Of a stretch of 64,000 nt of DNA, positions 43,394 to 53,423 are shown one piece after another; within the stretch, counting starts at the first letter, position 1, and each line of letters starts with the position of its first letter. A program made the position numbers and the translations under genes. The notes under the pieces were generated by a model. It was not told the DNA's origin. It did no database searches and saw nothing but the letters and a program-made list of their open reading frames with translations. The stretch comes from Cladopsammia gracilis (Eukaryota > Cnidaria > Anthozoa > Scleractinia > Dendrophylliidae), in the NCBI GenBank assembly GCA_022457155.1, contig JAJGOT010000352.1:593501-657500 (forward strand), given 5' to 3'.

Positions 43394-44513
43394 GAGGGGG
43401 ACATTGGGGATTTGCGGTGTTGCGATGTTGCTCATTTTTAACCCGTGAATATACGCGCATGCGTAATGAACGGGTTATCGGTAACGACGACAGATATGCA
43501 AATGAGTCACTCACTCGCTCACTCCTTCCATCAGCTGTAAACTTAGTGACGTAATGCTTTGTTACGAATGCGTTTTGTAACAAGAACAGCGTGAATCCAG
43601 CGATAACAATAACTAAATTGGTGTAAACGAATATAAACAACAATAAGCTTAGAGATGTTTCGCATTTGGAGTCTTAAATGCAACGTCAAAATCGATCTGA
43701 AAGGAATTTTCAACTGAGACACGCGTTTTGATGGTTATCTGTCTTCAAGTAATAAACTTTATGCCAAATTTTATTTGTAAAATAAAGTGGTGTAAATGGC
43801 GATGGCGAGTGGTGTAAATGGCGGACTTACAGCCGAAAGGCCCAGGTTCGAATCTCGCTCGGGGCGTTATTTTTTTTTTCTTTTTTTTTTTTTTCTTTCT
43901 TCTTCGGACTGAACATTATGAAAGTGATGTACTGTATTTTTATTTTTTGCGTTTGTCAAAAATCCTTAAGTCTAATTTAAAAAAAATATATTGAACCGTG
44001 ACAGAGTGAAAACATAAGCTTACCGCAATTATTGCCTTACGCGTTAGCATTTCAAATTCACGGGTTGGCTCTAAGGAGCCTTTGATTTTATGCGGTGTTG
44101 CGGTGAATAAAATCCCAGCTTGTGGTGTTGCGGTGATCTCAAACCCTACGGTGTGCGATGTTTGCGCTTTAAAGTCTGCGGTGTTCGGTGGAACGAAATT
44201 ATCTGCGGTGTTGCCGTTTCCTGTTTGACCCTTGTCCGATCTAAATTTAACCTCTATATGTTATTTATTCCGTACTTATTTATGAAAAGCACGTACCATT
44301 ATGTTTCATTTGTAACAAAAAGCAGTCCAATACCGTCTAGTTAATCTTCAATACGCTGCCGGTCTCCAATCCTAAGCCGTTTTCATTTATAAGTAACTTG
44401 AAATAAATATATATTGCGGTGACGGTGTTTTGTCGACTTTTCTTGCGGTGATGCGGTGTTCGGTAATTTTTTTTGCGGTGTTGCGGTGTTCAGAGCCCCC
44501 CAATGTCCCCCTC
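43394..44513. mobile_element. DNA transposon with GAGGGGGACATTGGGG ends, 6-bp target duplication
   Basis: GAGGGGGACATTGGGG and CCCCAATGTCCCCCTC are 16-bp inverted ends flanked by CGAAAA on both sides (43388-43393, 44514-44519). The mirror arm of the palindrome reads ...GAACCTTTTCGATATTC with a single TTTTCG, a built-in empty site. Subterminal repeats of TGCGGTGTTGCGGTG flank a nested Helentron-like copy. No transposase. Confidence 0.9.
43440..44066. mobile_element. Helentron-like element, copy 2 (uninterrupted)
   Basis: Starts AACCCGTGAAT and ends ATTCACGGGTT, followed by the GGCTC-TAAG-GAGCC hairpin. It lacks the ~800-bp TA/palindrome block of copy 1 at 486-1861. It includes a decayed tRNA-like segment (43805-43865) and a T-rich tract. 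Confidence 0.55.
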
Positions 44514-45725
44514 CGAAAAGGTTCACTTATCGTAATATACTGCGATGAATATTTACATACAAGATCAAACTAAACGTATTTTTACCTGAAGTGTTGTGTG
44601 GTGTCATTCTTGTAGCTGAAAACGGCGAATTTTAGCGATTTGAAGGGTTTTGCATCGGACGTTTACCTGAGCGTATAGTAGAGAGACAAGGGAGGAAAGC
44701 TCGATTTTGGACCCCTCCAGCGCCGAGACGATTTTCACCAAGAAATTCCCATCGCACGGCTTCCAAAGCCCGCACCAGGCAAGCTGAAATCCAGAGGTTT
44801 CTTCTCGTACCATTACATTTAAAATCCGTCCAAAACTCGAAGCGCTAGACCCAAAATAATATCGAGAAATCCAGCATTCGAAGCTCGAAAACTCCGCGGC
44901 TGGTAAAATGTGTGCGGCCTCCAACAGTCACGCCGTTTGCTCCTTTCTGATTGGATGATAACAAACAATGCCCTTTCATAAATTCGTCTCGCGGGAGGGG
45001 AAGCAGGGGCGAATAAGCAGCGAATAACCAGACTGGGGTGAAGCGAATGGCGTCCTGCTGGGCTCATTCCATCACGCGCCATTCGCTTCACCCCGGGATA
45101 GTAAGTGTAAAGTTCGCTGCTGATTATTTGCCCCTGCTTCCCCTCCCGCGAGACGAATTTATGAAAGGGCATTGTTTGTTATCATCCAATCAGAAAGGAG
45201 CAAACGGCGTGACTGTTTGAGGCCGCACACATTTTACCAGCCGCGATGTTTTCGAGCTTCGAATGCTGGATTTCTCGATATCATTTGGGGTCTAGCGCTT
45301 CGAGTTTTGGACGGATTTTAAATGTAATGGTACGAGAAGAAACCTCTGGGTTTCAGCTTGCCTGGTGCGGTGTTTGGAAGCCATGCGATGGGAATTTCCT
45401 GGTGAAAATCGTCTCGGCGCTGGAGAGGTCCAAAATCGAGCTTTCCTCCCTTGTCTCTCTACTATACGCTCAGGTAAACGTCCGATGCAAAACCCTTCAA
45501 ATCGCTAAAATTCGCCGTTTTCAGCACAAGAATGACACCACACAACATTTCAGGTAAAAATACGTTTAGTTTGATATTGTATGTGAATATTCATCGCAGT
45601 ATATTACGATAAGTGAACCTTTTCGATATTCTCATACATTTCCTCTAAATTTAAAAATACGAACAACGGTCACACAGTTTGTGTGGGCCCCCTGTGTTCG
45701 CACTCCGCTTCTTCGAATCTCGAAG

Positions 45726-46239
45726 TCCATATGCGGCATATTTTGCAAGAAAAACGTAGCATGTAGCGGAACAAAGATTCCACGCGTTTCTTTATTTAGT
45801 GTCACCAAAAACAAGGAATTAATGGCTTTTACTGGGCACGAGAGTTTGTTGTTGGCCGATGTTGTCGCTTCACTTGCCCACAGGATTGCAAGGCACGAGC
45901 AGCTTTCCAATATCAGTTATCTGACTTGTGCGAGAACGATCACTCGAATTCAGGGAACGTTGTTATAAAAGGTGACAGGCCTAACACAAATCCTGCTGTC
46001 GCTAAAAACATTTTAGCCCAGCTTTAGAATAAGTCTATCCCAAGTAAGTGCCTGAGAGATAGTTCCTTTTGGATCAAAATAAAGATTTAATAGGCCTGTT
46101 GTTCTAAATGTTGTCGTTTCTTTGATCTTAGGAAAAATCTCTAGCTGTGATACTGACAGGAGGAATTTACGCTTTCCAGAGCCGTTTAGAATTATTTATG
46201 AGTTATGCGTCGTTTGTTTGCTAGCTCTTGGCATAACAG
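45726..46239. other. no gene recognised
   Basis: A 95-codon frame (45681-45968 +) overlaps the palindrome edge and has no recognisable domain. Confidence 0.35.
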
Positions 46240-46605
46240 TGGAGTTTTTTTTGGTTCACTTGTATGTTATATGATGAATCACGAAATGCCCTTTTTGAGA
46301 AAATTATTAAACAAAATAGATTATTTCAAAAATTGAATTATCATGAGAAGGTTTTATTTCTTTTCAACAATACTGACCCATATATTAGCAGGTTGACTGC
46401 TGCTTTTGTCACACAAGCAATGAAAACAAGAGCAAAACATAGTCAGTAATACTCGTCATTGTTTGAAAAATACATGAATATACATTTTATTCTACTTAGA
46501 TTTCTTCATTGTAATTAAACTAATTTTAATTTCCTTATTGTAATTGATTCGGTAAAACCATGTATAGAAATGGGAATACTGAAATAAAGTTGTTGTTGTT
46601 GTTGA
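46240..46605 (+). pseudogene. LINE 3' end (CR1/L2-like)
   Basis: The frame 46264-46449 ends with ILLF-type LINE ORF2 tail residues (EKVLFLFNNTDPYISRLTAA, FVTQAMKTR). A short 3' UTR then ends in GAAATAAAGTTGTTGTTGTT. Such a (GTT)n tail is usual for CR1/L2-group elements. 5' truncated; no RT present. Confidence 0.6.
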
Positions 46606-46999
46606 GCTACAAGATCTTAAGTAGGAATTATTGCTTATTGTATTTTAGATATTTTATTATACACACGACCCCACAAGCTAGTGAAGCTTTAAACTTTTAT
46701 CGTGTCTGAATAAAAGTTTATGTTTGTTTGTTTGTTTGTAGGATCAGTTCATTTCTCATTCCGTGATTTAATGTGAGCGCAAGTCTGCGGTTAGCACCTT
46801 TGCAGTTAGCATAACTTGCGAGATAGTGTTTCTTCATCACGGCTAAAAGAGTATAAGATCCAAGTCTTATGCGATAGTCACGGTCTATATTGGAATAGTG
46901 GCATCTTGCAATTTCTTTTAGCTCCTCACAGTTTATTCTGCGTTTAAGTTGATGTGTTTCACGGAGCTAGGCAGTACCTCCATTGTCAGAAGTATGGCG
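46606..46999. other. no gene recognised
   Basis: AT-rich; contains a (GTTT)n tract at 46718-46739. Confidence 0.4.
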
Positions 47000-47212
47000 T
47001 CATGGCATCCGGTTTGAAATATTTGAATCTCCAGTCAGAAACGGAAAGAGCTGAAATATTAAACTCTTCCCAAAACGGGTCGGCAGAACCGCACATGCAT
47101 CTTTTCCACGAGCCAGGTTTACAAGACACGTTTCTTGCTCCTTCCTCAGCGACCTTACTTCTAGGAAATCCAGGAGACATTCTTTCAAAATAGCACATAA
47201 CTCGGATTCCAC
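47000..47212 (-). pseudogene. RecQ-like helicase fragment
   Basis: The - strand frame reads LRKEQETCLVNLARGKDACA then VLPTRFGKSLIFQLFPFL: a Q-motif-like 'RxxQ' followed by a Walker A box, as at the start of RecQ-family helicases. The box reads TRFGKS where TGxGKS is usual. Only about 70 residues are present, with no DEAD/DExH box following, so it is an isolated exon or fragment. Similar fragments are often part of repeats in cnidarian genomes, but that is from general knowledge. Confidence 0.6.
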
Positions 47213-47729
47213 GAATCGCGCGCGTGAACCGTGTTCACCATAATGCTGATTGACATGAGTGATTCAGATTACGCGTTTTGCGGGTGTTGACGCTATCTGT
47301 CAAAATTGACCAATCAGAGGGTATACCAGGAGCTGGTATACCAGAAGCGGTCCGTTAAGGAAAGTCTTACAGGCTCTCCTTCCGCCCCTTCCCCCACCCC
47401 CACCCCCACCCCCCCCCCGCCCCCTCGTTCTTTCTTCGCTCGCTCCGACATTTTTCGCTCGCCCCCACTATCTGAGAGCCTGAAACAGGCTACGCCTTTA
47501 CATGTTGTTTGACCAGTCCTTGCAGTATTTTCTAATACAGGATGTGACGAAATCGGAAACTAAAACGAAAACGTATTACATTTCATCACGTTTGTTCATG
47601 CCGTGTGGATCTAAAGTATAAGATATGATTCCCTGGCTTTACGTATCGAGTCACGGGAAGTGTGAATAGTTTCTAAAGGAATTAGTTGCATGTCGGAGTT
47701 GAATGGTTAGGATTAGAAAGAAAATGTTC
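47213..47729. other. MITE and poly-C, no gene
   Basis: 47352-47500 is a MITE of the GAGAGCCTG family (AAGTCTTACAGGCTCTCC ... CTATCTGAGAGCCTGAAAC) with a CCCCCACCC tract inside. The remainder shows no coding signal. Confidence 0.5.
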
Positions 47730-48070
47730 CGCAGCAGTAGTTGGTTTAGATCTGATGTTGGTCTTGTCAACTGACCGTCTGTGTTCGTTAAATCTGTCTC
47801 TGAGTCGTCGTTTAGTTTTCCCAATATACTGCTTGTGACAGCGAGTGCATTGTATCATATACCGGTAAATGAGGTTTCTAGTATTACAAGTTATGTGAGA
47901 GGTGATAGAATGCGTTTCGCCAGTAGAATAAAAAGTGTAATGTTGAAGACCGTTAGTAATGTAAGGACAAGTAGCACAATCTTGTCCACAACGGTAAGAG
48001 CCAAGCGGAAGATTAGATTCATTAGATGTGTTTTTAGGAAGTTGTGATTTAACTAGAAGATCACGAAGGT
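47730..48070 (-). pseudogene. Penelope-like GIY-YIG endonuclease fragment
   Basis: Read on the - strand: LGSYRCGQDCATCPYITNG, then NLIYRYMIQCTRCHKQYIGK and TKRRLRDRFNEHRRSVDKT. The CxxC, NLIY-(Y)-I-C-xxC-xxQYIG-T-RRLxxRFxxHR pattern is the GIY-YIG endonuclease of Penelope-like elements. It is a different subfamily from 22173-22400. Two extra residues (RY) interrupt the NLIYMIQC box. No RT is nearby. Confidence 0.8.
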
Positions 48071-48439
48071 CTTAGAGCTGCGTCTGTAAGCAACGAAAGG
48101 AGGATATTTGAAGATGGATTTGCAGCGGTCAGAGGAAAGTAAGATGTTGGCCTTAAGATAAAAATCTTAATCAGTTAATAAGGATTTTAAAAGCACTTTT
48201 TAAAAGCCAATTCTTCAGGAAAAGGAAAACTAATGTCAATTTTGGAGACGAACTTTTTATTATCGAATTGTATTTAGCATGTTACAATAACAACGTTTAT
48301 TTATACTGTAAATTACAAGAGGGAAAGCTATTATATAATATAAAATTTATGGAGTCAATATTTTAATAAAGCAAAATTTCGAGGACGCCCTATAAATAAA
48401 CCTGACCTTGCTATGTAGGCTACGTTTTGCATAGTTAAA
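48071..48439. other. no gene recognised
   Basis: AT-rich sequence. TTTTTATTATCGAATTGTA at 48253 also occurs in the 3' flanks of copies D and G (24976, 51278), so part of this is array flank DNA. Confidence 0.45.
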
Positions 48440-49273
48440 AACAATATTGTGGGCAAAGGGATTCAAACTGGTCATTTGTTTGATGCCATTATCGAGCATC
48501 ACCTAAACCAGGATTGGTAGTATTGTACCATCAAAGTGTATATATAAGTACTGGAGAATGCTGGAACTATTACCAACCACCCTGAAGGCGATACCAAAAA
48601 ATGTCTTAGCTTCCCGTCTTTCAGTGTAGAAAAGAGAATCTGAAAAGTTCGTAATCAAATTCAGAGACGAGTGTTTAGTCTTTCATTTTATATAATAATA
48701 ATACCTTTATTAAAGTGTAAAAGTTATTTAGCTATTAGTTAGCTAATTGAGGACACTGTTACTAAAAATTGATTTAACTACTATGTGTGTACAATAAATT
48801 AAAGATAAAAAAAATTATGTACAAATGCAGTAATCAATTAAAACATAAAAGCATACATGAAGTAACGCGTAACACGTGTGGCAGAGAACGTGACGGATGT
48901 TCATATAGCAAGTAAAGCTGGGAGATTCATAAAAATAGTGCAGCTGAGAACAATTTGGGAATAAGTTGTCATCTGTTTTATAGTGCAAGTGCTTATTTTA
49001 ATTCGATAAAATGGTGTGAAACCTTTATTTTGTAGATTTCCGAGTTTCTTTCGTGGTTTTCAAGAACTAAAAGTATTCGTCAGCTCAGTTTCGAATGCCG
49101 GAGCGCAGGTATGACGCAATTTAATAAAACAGATCCGGAAATGACATTCCAAGCTAAAAATACAGCTCATTAATATAAAAGGAGAGTAACTTGTTGTTGA
49201 AAGCCACGAGTATAAAGGAGGAACTTTGATCTCAGAACCTCAACGACATACTGTTTGAAGTTGACTCGTTAAA
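48440..49273 (+). promoter_or_regulatory. 5' flank of array copy G
   Basis: From GGCAAAGGGATTCAAACTGG it matches 25415-25640 and 37580-38560. It is interrupted at ~48690-48865 by an AT-rich insert beginning TATAATAATAATACC, probably a reversed non-LTR tail. Close to the gene, TATAAAAGG (49177-49185) is the best TATA-like box. ATGAGT is preceded by GTTGACTCGTTAAA as in the other copies. Confidence 0.5.
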
Positions 49274-50905
49274 ATGAGTAGCAGTACACTGATCGAGGTA
49301 TTTGGTCAAATCGTGTTCCGTTTTACACGAGGATTGACGGAGCACTACAATCCAGATGAACCTGAATTCACGTCAGAGATTTTTGGTTACAATCCCTTAG
49401 AGAGCACGGGTCGAGAATGGTACTGTCAACCTGTCGATGAGCTTATTTACGAAGAATACAGCGACAGAGAAGCTGCAAACTGGAAATTTCTAGCGCCCAG
49501 CACCAGTCTTAATGTCAGGGTTATCAACGCGTGTTCAACAGAGGAAGAAACACAGGAAGACCAGCAAGATGAAGACAGAGCAATGGCTTGGAAACAACTG
49601 AGACCTTCTGCTCTCCAAACAGTCTGTAAATCAATGTACATTGGAGCTTTCATTTCGCTTCTTGTCGCTACATTTATAGGTACATTATACACGCTAATAT
49701 CTTACGTGCGTTATGAAACTTACTTGTCTTACAGGCTCGACTGCCAAATTCACTCAAATGACTTGCTTTCAGTTAAGCTACAATGGACGAAAACAATTTC
49801 TGGAATAATCGAATGTAGCTTCTTTTATATCTGGTGGTTTACCATTCTGCTTTTCCTTTTTCGCCCATTTCAGTTAATAGGGGTGAAAGGAAAACTATTT
49901 CTGACTTGTTTTCTTTTTTATTGTTTGGACGCACTTTATCGTATTGCTGTACAAGCCTTATCGCTATCTCATGTCATATTTTCCAACTTTTTAACATGGT
50001 TTCCACTAAACGCGGTATTTGTCATTTGCATATGTTTGCAACTGTATATGGTGACGAATCATTTCTGCTTCCGTTCAAGAAAAAAGAAACTGACTTTGTT
50101 CTTCCAAATGCTCGTACCAAGCTACCTTCCACTACTTTATGGACAGATCGGTCAGTACTTTGTTTATCCAGCATACAACACACAAAAGACGAATGAAGGG
50201 AAACTGTTAATCGCACTCTTTGCTCCACTCATTGGAGTTGTGATTAAAGTAATCTCTCGAATCTGTGTTCAGCGGTTATATCACATTACACATCCGGGGT
50301 ATTCATATGTCTCATTGCTGCCGTTTCATTATGGGGCTGCGATAATGTTTCGAGTTTTGCAAGCAGAACTTGACAGTTTACAATCCATCGCTATTCTAGG
50401 ATTAATCCACGGCGTTGCTGAAGTCATAGAACGAAGCACAATGGTTTTGATTGATCACATTTGTTATCGGCTGTGGAAAAGAAAATCCGCTCCTTGGGGA
50501 AGTTTTCGTACTCCTCGTCGTGAGAGACTAATGGCTGATATCGCTATCATGAGCATGATGTCTGAATCAACTGCTATAGTGTCTGTTAACGGATTTATAT
50601 ACATGTATCAATTTATTTGCCTGCAAGACAGGTCCATTTTGCAGCTACTACACACGTTTGCCATGTATACTTCAGTTCCGCTTGTAATTGAGTGGTTCTT
50701 CACCAGTGTGTCTCTAGCGATCGAGACTCGCTATCAGAATATGGCTGTCATGGCTGTTTGGCGAAGACGATGGAAAAGACACACTTTAGTGGCGATTGTA
50801 AATGTAGTGCCCTTAGCTTTATATACTAGCGAAGACCTTTTAAAACTTGTACGTGGTCAATTGAGTGAAGTTTGTCGTAAGACTTGCAGAATGCCATTTA
50901 CTTGA
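49274..50905 (+). CDS. polytopic membrane protein, array copy G (543 aa)
   Basis: Intact single-exon reference copy of the unrecognised family. Residues 1-115 are hydrophilic (GREWYCQPVDELIY at 46-59; acidic 90-102). Hydrophobic segments lie at about 120-145, 174-199, 208-230, 237-263, 273-299, 310-330, 343-360, 370-394, 424-450, 456-483 and 503-518. Cytosolic-looking basic loops are WKRKSAPWGSFRTPRRERL (401-419) and WRRRWKRH (496-503). The block from ~358 to 510 is almost identical in every copy, including the pseudogenes. The tail EVCRKTCRMPFT has two Cys. No signal peptide, so the N-terminus may be cytosolic. Downstream DNA matches that of copy D. Function unknown; a receptor, channel or transporter would all fit. 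Confidence 0.92.
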   Translation: MSSSTLIEVFGQIVFRFTRGLTEHYNPDEPEFTSEIFGYNPLESTGREWYCQPVDELIYEEYSDREAANWKFLAPSTSLNVRVINACSTEEETQEDQQDEDRAMAWKQLRPSALQTVCKSMYIGAFISLLVATFIGTLYTLISYVRYETYLSYRLDCQIHSNDLLSVKLQWTKTISGIIECSFFYIWWFTILLFLFRPFQLIGVKGKLFLTCFLFYCLDALYRIAVQALSLSHVIFSNFLTWFPLNAVFVICICLQLYMVTNHFCFRSRKKKLTLFFQMLVPSYLPLLYGQIGQYFVYPAYNTQKTNEGKLLIALFAPLIGVVIKVISRICVQRLYHITHPGYSYVSLLPFHYGAAIMFRVLQAELDSLQSIAILGLIHGVAEVIERSTMVLIDHICYRLWKRKSAPWGSFRTPRRERLMADIAIMSMMSESTAIVSVNGFIYMYQFICLQDRSILQLLHTFAMYTSVPLVIEWFFTSVSLAIETRYQNMAVMAVWRRRWKRHTLVAIVNVVPLALYTSEDLLKLVRGQLSEVCRKTCRMPFT

Positions 50906-50937
50906 AATTACAAAATTACAATTTTTAGGTTATTGTG

Positions 50938-51104
50938 AAATGACCCCGGTAGGGTCGTACCTCTCATAAACCTCTAGTTTCATTGGCCGTTCTAAAACAG
51001 TACCTGCTATTGTTTATAGGGATAGGGGCATTGTTTAGGTCATTCATCTATTGTTTTGGTGAGCCAATAAAACAACTCGTTCAAAGGAGGTACGACATGA
51101 CCCC
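50938..51104. mobile_element. MITE with ATTGTG target duplication
   Basis: ATTGTG flanks both sides (50932-50937 and 51105-51110). The copy D flank (24804-24830) reads GGTCATTGTGAGGAGCTCGG with one ATTGTG, a direct empty site. Ends contain inverted GGTCGTACCTC / GAGGTACGAC. Length 167 bp. Confidence 0.88.
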
Positions 51105-51470
51105 ATTGTGAGGGGCTCGGCCCGCTTTAAATTTCTTTCAATCACATAGTTGATCAAGTTTGTACCTGGTGCCTTATGTTATGTTGCCTACTCAGCAGCA
51201 TTATATGACCACAAAGATACCCTTGATTTATGCTTTTAGTGCTTATAACTAAAAACCCCGGGTCGGTGATTTCCACTTTTTATTATCGAATTGTATAAAA
51301 ATTAACTTTAAATTAAAGGGGTATTCTCCGCAGATATAGCAAAATTTCGCTTACCTCATTTCCACGTTATATCGCCAAATGCCACCAAATATACAACAAA
51401 AAAGATAAAATTAAAAGATTCTAGAGAGGAAAACAGTAAGCAGTAGTTTGAAGATAAAGTGCAGGATTGC

Positions 51471-52282
51471 CAGAGGCGGATCCAGGGGAGGGGTTGAGGG
51501 GGTTGCAACTTTTATTTGTTTGGCTCTTCATAAAAATAATAGAATAAAATTGTTTTATACGTTTTATTCCACCAATTAACTGATTGTCAACTTAGGAAAA
51601 TATAATGTACATTTCGCGACAGTAGGACGTTAACATGTGAAAAGATCGTCTCGGGATCCATCCAATCGATCATTTCAAAAAATCTGTAGCTATTTCCCTT
51701 CTTGATTCCCTGATTATTCAAATGCAAGACCTATTTTCTGACGAGGATCGCCACGCCTCCCACCTGCTTTATCTAGTACCATCAATCATAGTCAATAACA
51801 CCCTGGAGCTATCTGATGCAACAGAAGGCATGTTGTACTGGGAGAAAGACCTTCTAAATCCCTTGGGAATGAGCTGCGAATATGGCAAACTATGTGGCAG
51901 TCAGCAGAGAAAGAACTTCCAAGCAATCTTCTTCTAGCACTTGTCGCGTGTGATGAGGATGCTTTTCCAAACATCCATCGTCATCTCCTCATTGCATGCA
52001 CCCTACCAATCAGTAGTGCTGAAGCTGAGCGGTCCTTTACGCTCATGAAACAGATCAAGACCTGCTCCAGATCAACGATCGATGTTTGAAGAGCGCTTCT
52101 CAGATCTCGCTGTTATTGCTATGCATTACTCTGAGAAATTCGAGTAGACGAGATATACGAGATATACGAGGGCTTTGTAAAGGCTCATCCAAGAAGACTC
52201 TTTTAGGCTACATCCTTCGATTTATCAGGTATGTAGAAAAAGGACAAATTGCTATCGTTGTTTCTGCTGTCCCTGCATTATG

Positions 52283-52313
<31 letters not shown>

Positions 52314-52570
52314 GGTTTTCTGGTTGAGAAATAAGGTAAACTCCAGATTTTATATACTGCCTTCACAAACGCTTTCCGAGTCTCAGGAGTGCTGGAAATG
52401 GCGTTTTAGAGGGTACAATCAGAAAAATGTTCCGGGGGGGGCATGGACCCGGAACCCCCTAGAAGCTCCGCCTGCGACGCTCGCCATCCTCGCCTATGGC
52501 GTCGAAAGTTATTAAGGTGTACAACCCCCCCCCCCCCCCGCCCTTTCAGGGATTCCTGGATCCGCCCCTG
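51471..52570. mobile_element. hAT element relic with 16-bp inverted ends
   Basis: CAGAGGCGGATCCAGG and CCTGGATCCGCCCCTG are the ends. ATTGC flanks both sides (51466-51470, 52571-52575), a 5-bp target duplication. It is absent from the paralogous flank at ~25165. Inside are a transposase remnant, an (ATT)n tract at 52285-52312 and a C tract at 52525. Confidence 0.85.
51662..52207 (+). pseudogene. hAT transposase C-terminal remnant
   Basis: 51722-51875 gives ...ELSDATEGMLYWEKD. After a frameshift 51892-52089 gives FPNIHRHLLIACTLPISSAE, AERSFTLMKQIKT, RSTI, the hAT C-terminal dimerisation motif. Further frameshifts follow (FEERFSDLAVIAMHYSEKF, then AHPRRLF). The catalytic core is missing. Confidence 0.85.
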
Positions 52571-52850
52571 ATTGCATGGCTGGAAGTGGATTACAGTTCG
52601 TCAAATTTGATTTCGTGACAGGCGGTCAAGAAATCAAAATTGCCATTCTTGTGTAATTTTGACTTTTTAACCGGAATTTGTCTCTTTATTTAATATTTCT
52701 TTGTTTTCATCCCTTCTGTTAATTTTAAGCCCCTGGCCATAATCATGAAAACACAATTTTTCAGCCAGGACATTGTCCCTCTAAAATAAAACGTTTTGCA
52801 AAGTTTTAAAAAATTGCAATTGTGGGAAGGGTTCAAACGGGGCATTTATA

Positions 52851-53371
52851 TATAAGCTTTCGACAACCAGTCTGTTGTCTTCATCGGATAAAAATGTAAA
52901 AGAAGATGAAACGCAACAAATTTTAATCAATATAAGAAATGACACTTATAAATTACAAAAATATAAAGAATGAAAAAAAATTTAAAAAGAATGCCGAAAG
53001 TGCTAGTATTAATGTTTGCTATATTGTTTCGGAAGCGGGCATAAACTGTTGAAATAAATTATATGAAAAGTCTTTGCTAAGTCTTCTAGCAGACGTAGAA
53101 GGCCATACTTACTACTGTCTTATTAATTATTAAGAGAAGCAATTTGCTAAATGTATCATTCGTCAGAAAACACAGGATAATAGTGACACAATTGCAAGGA
53201 CCGCCAAAAAAATTCTTAAACTGTCCAAAATAACCTTAGAATAACAGTTGTGAAATGATATATATGAAATAAATCATATATGAACTGCGGAAATGAAATG
53301 AAATGAAGAATGATCCTCGCAGTTGTGAACGCAATTAAAGCAATTGCGAAAAGAAGCCTGAAAAAAATTCA
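52851..53371. other. Penelope-like terminus, otherwise nothing seen
   Basis: 52857-52900 has the TTTCGACAACCAGTCTGTTG-TCTTCATC motif found at the ends of Penelope-like elements. No coding remnant of that element was found in the following 450 bases. Confidence 0.4.
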
Positions 53372-53423
53372 GGACTTCAACGGGGTTCGAACCCATGACC
53401 TCGCGATACCGGTGCGATGCTCT

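Larger units (their letters stand above)
43312..45725. repeat. large palindrome, one arm interrupted
   Basis: The left arm (43312-43393 plus 44514-45052) is the inverse of the right arm (45077-45725), around a spacer of only ~24 bp (GGTGAAGCGAATGGCG / CGCCATTCGCTTCACC at the centre). Each arm is about 620-650 bp and preserves a frame of about 100 codons (44604-44924 - and 45246-45557 +, sharing SSFECWISRY and REETSGFQLAWCG). The left arm is interrupted by a 1,120-bp transposon. I cannot tell whether the shared frame is coding or a by-product of high identity. Confidence 0.9.
50906..52850 (+). other. 3' flank of copy G, duplicated at 24783-25440
   Basis: Apart from two insertions (50938-51104 and 51471-52570) it aligns with the 3' flank of pseudogene D, from ACAATTTTT to AAAATTGC...GGGTTCAAAC. 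It ends near 52850, where TAAGCTTTCGACAACCAGTC looks like a Penelope-like terminus. Confidence 0.75.

Noticed and set aside
34069..50228. Frames antisense or in alternate phase within array copies C, E and G (for example 49834-50196 +, 50022-50228 -)
   Set aside because: They recur only because the copies are similar, and they lie fully inside the intact main frames.
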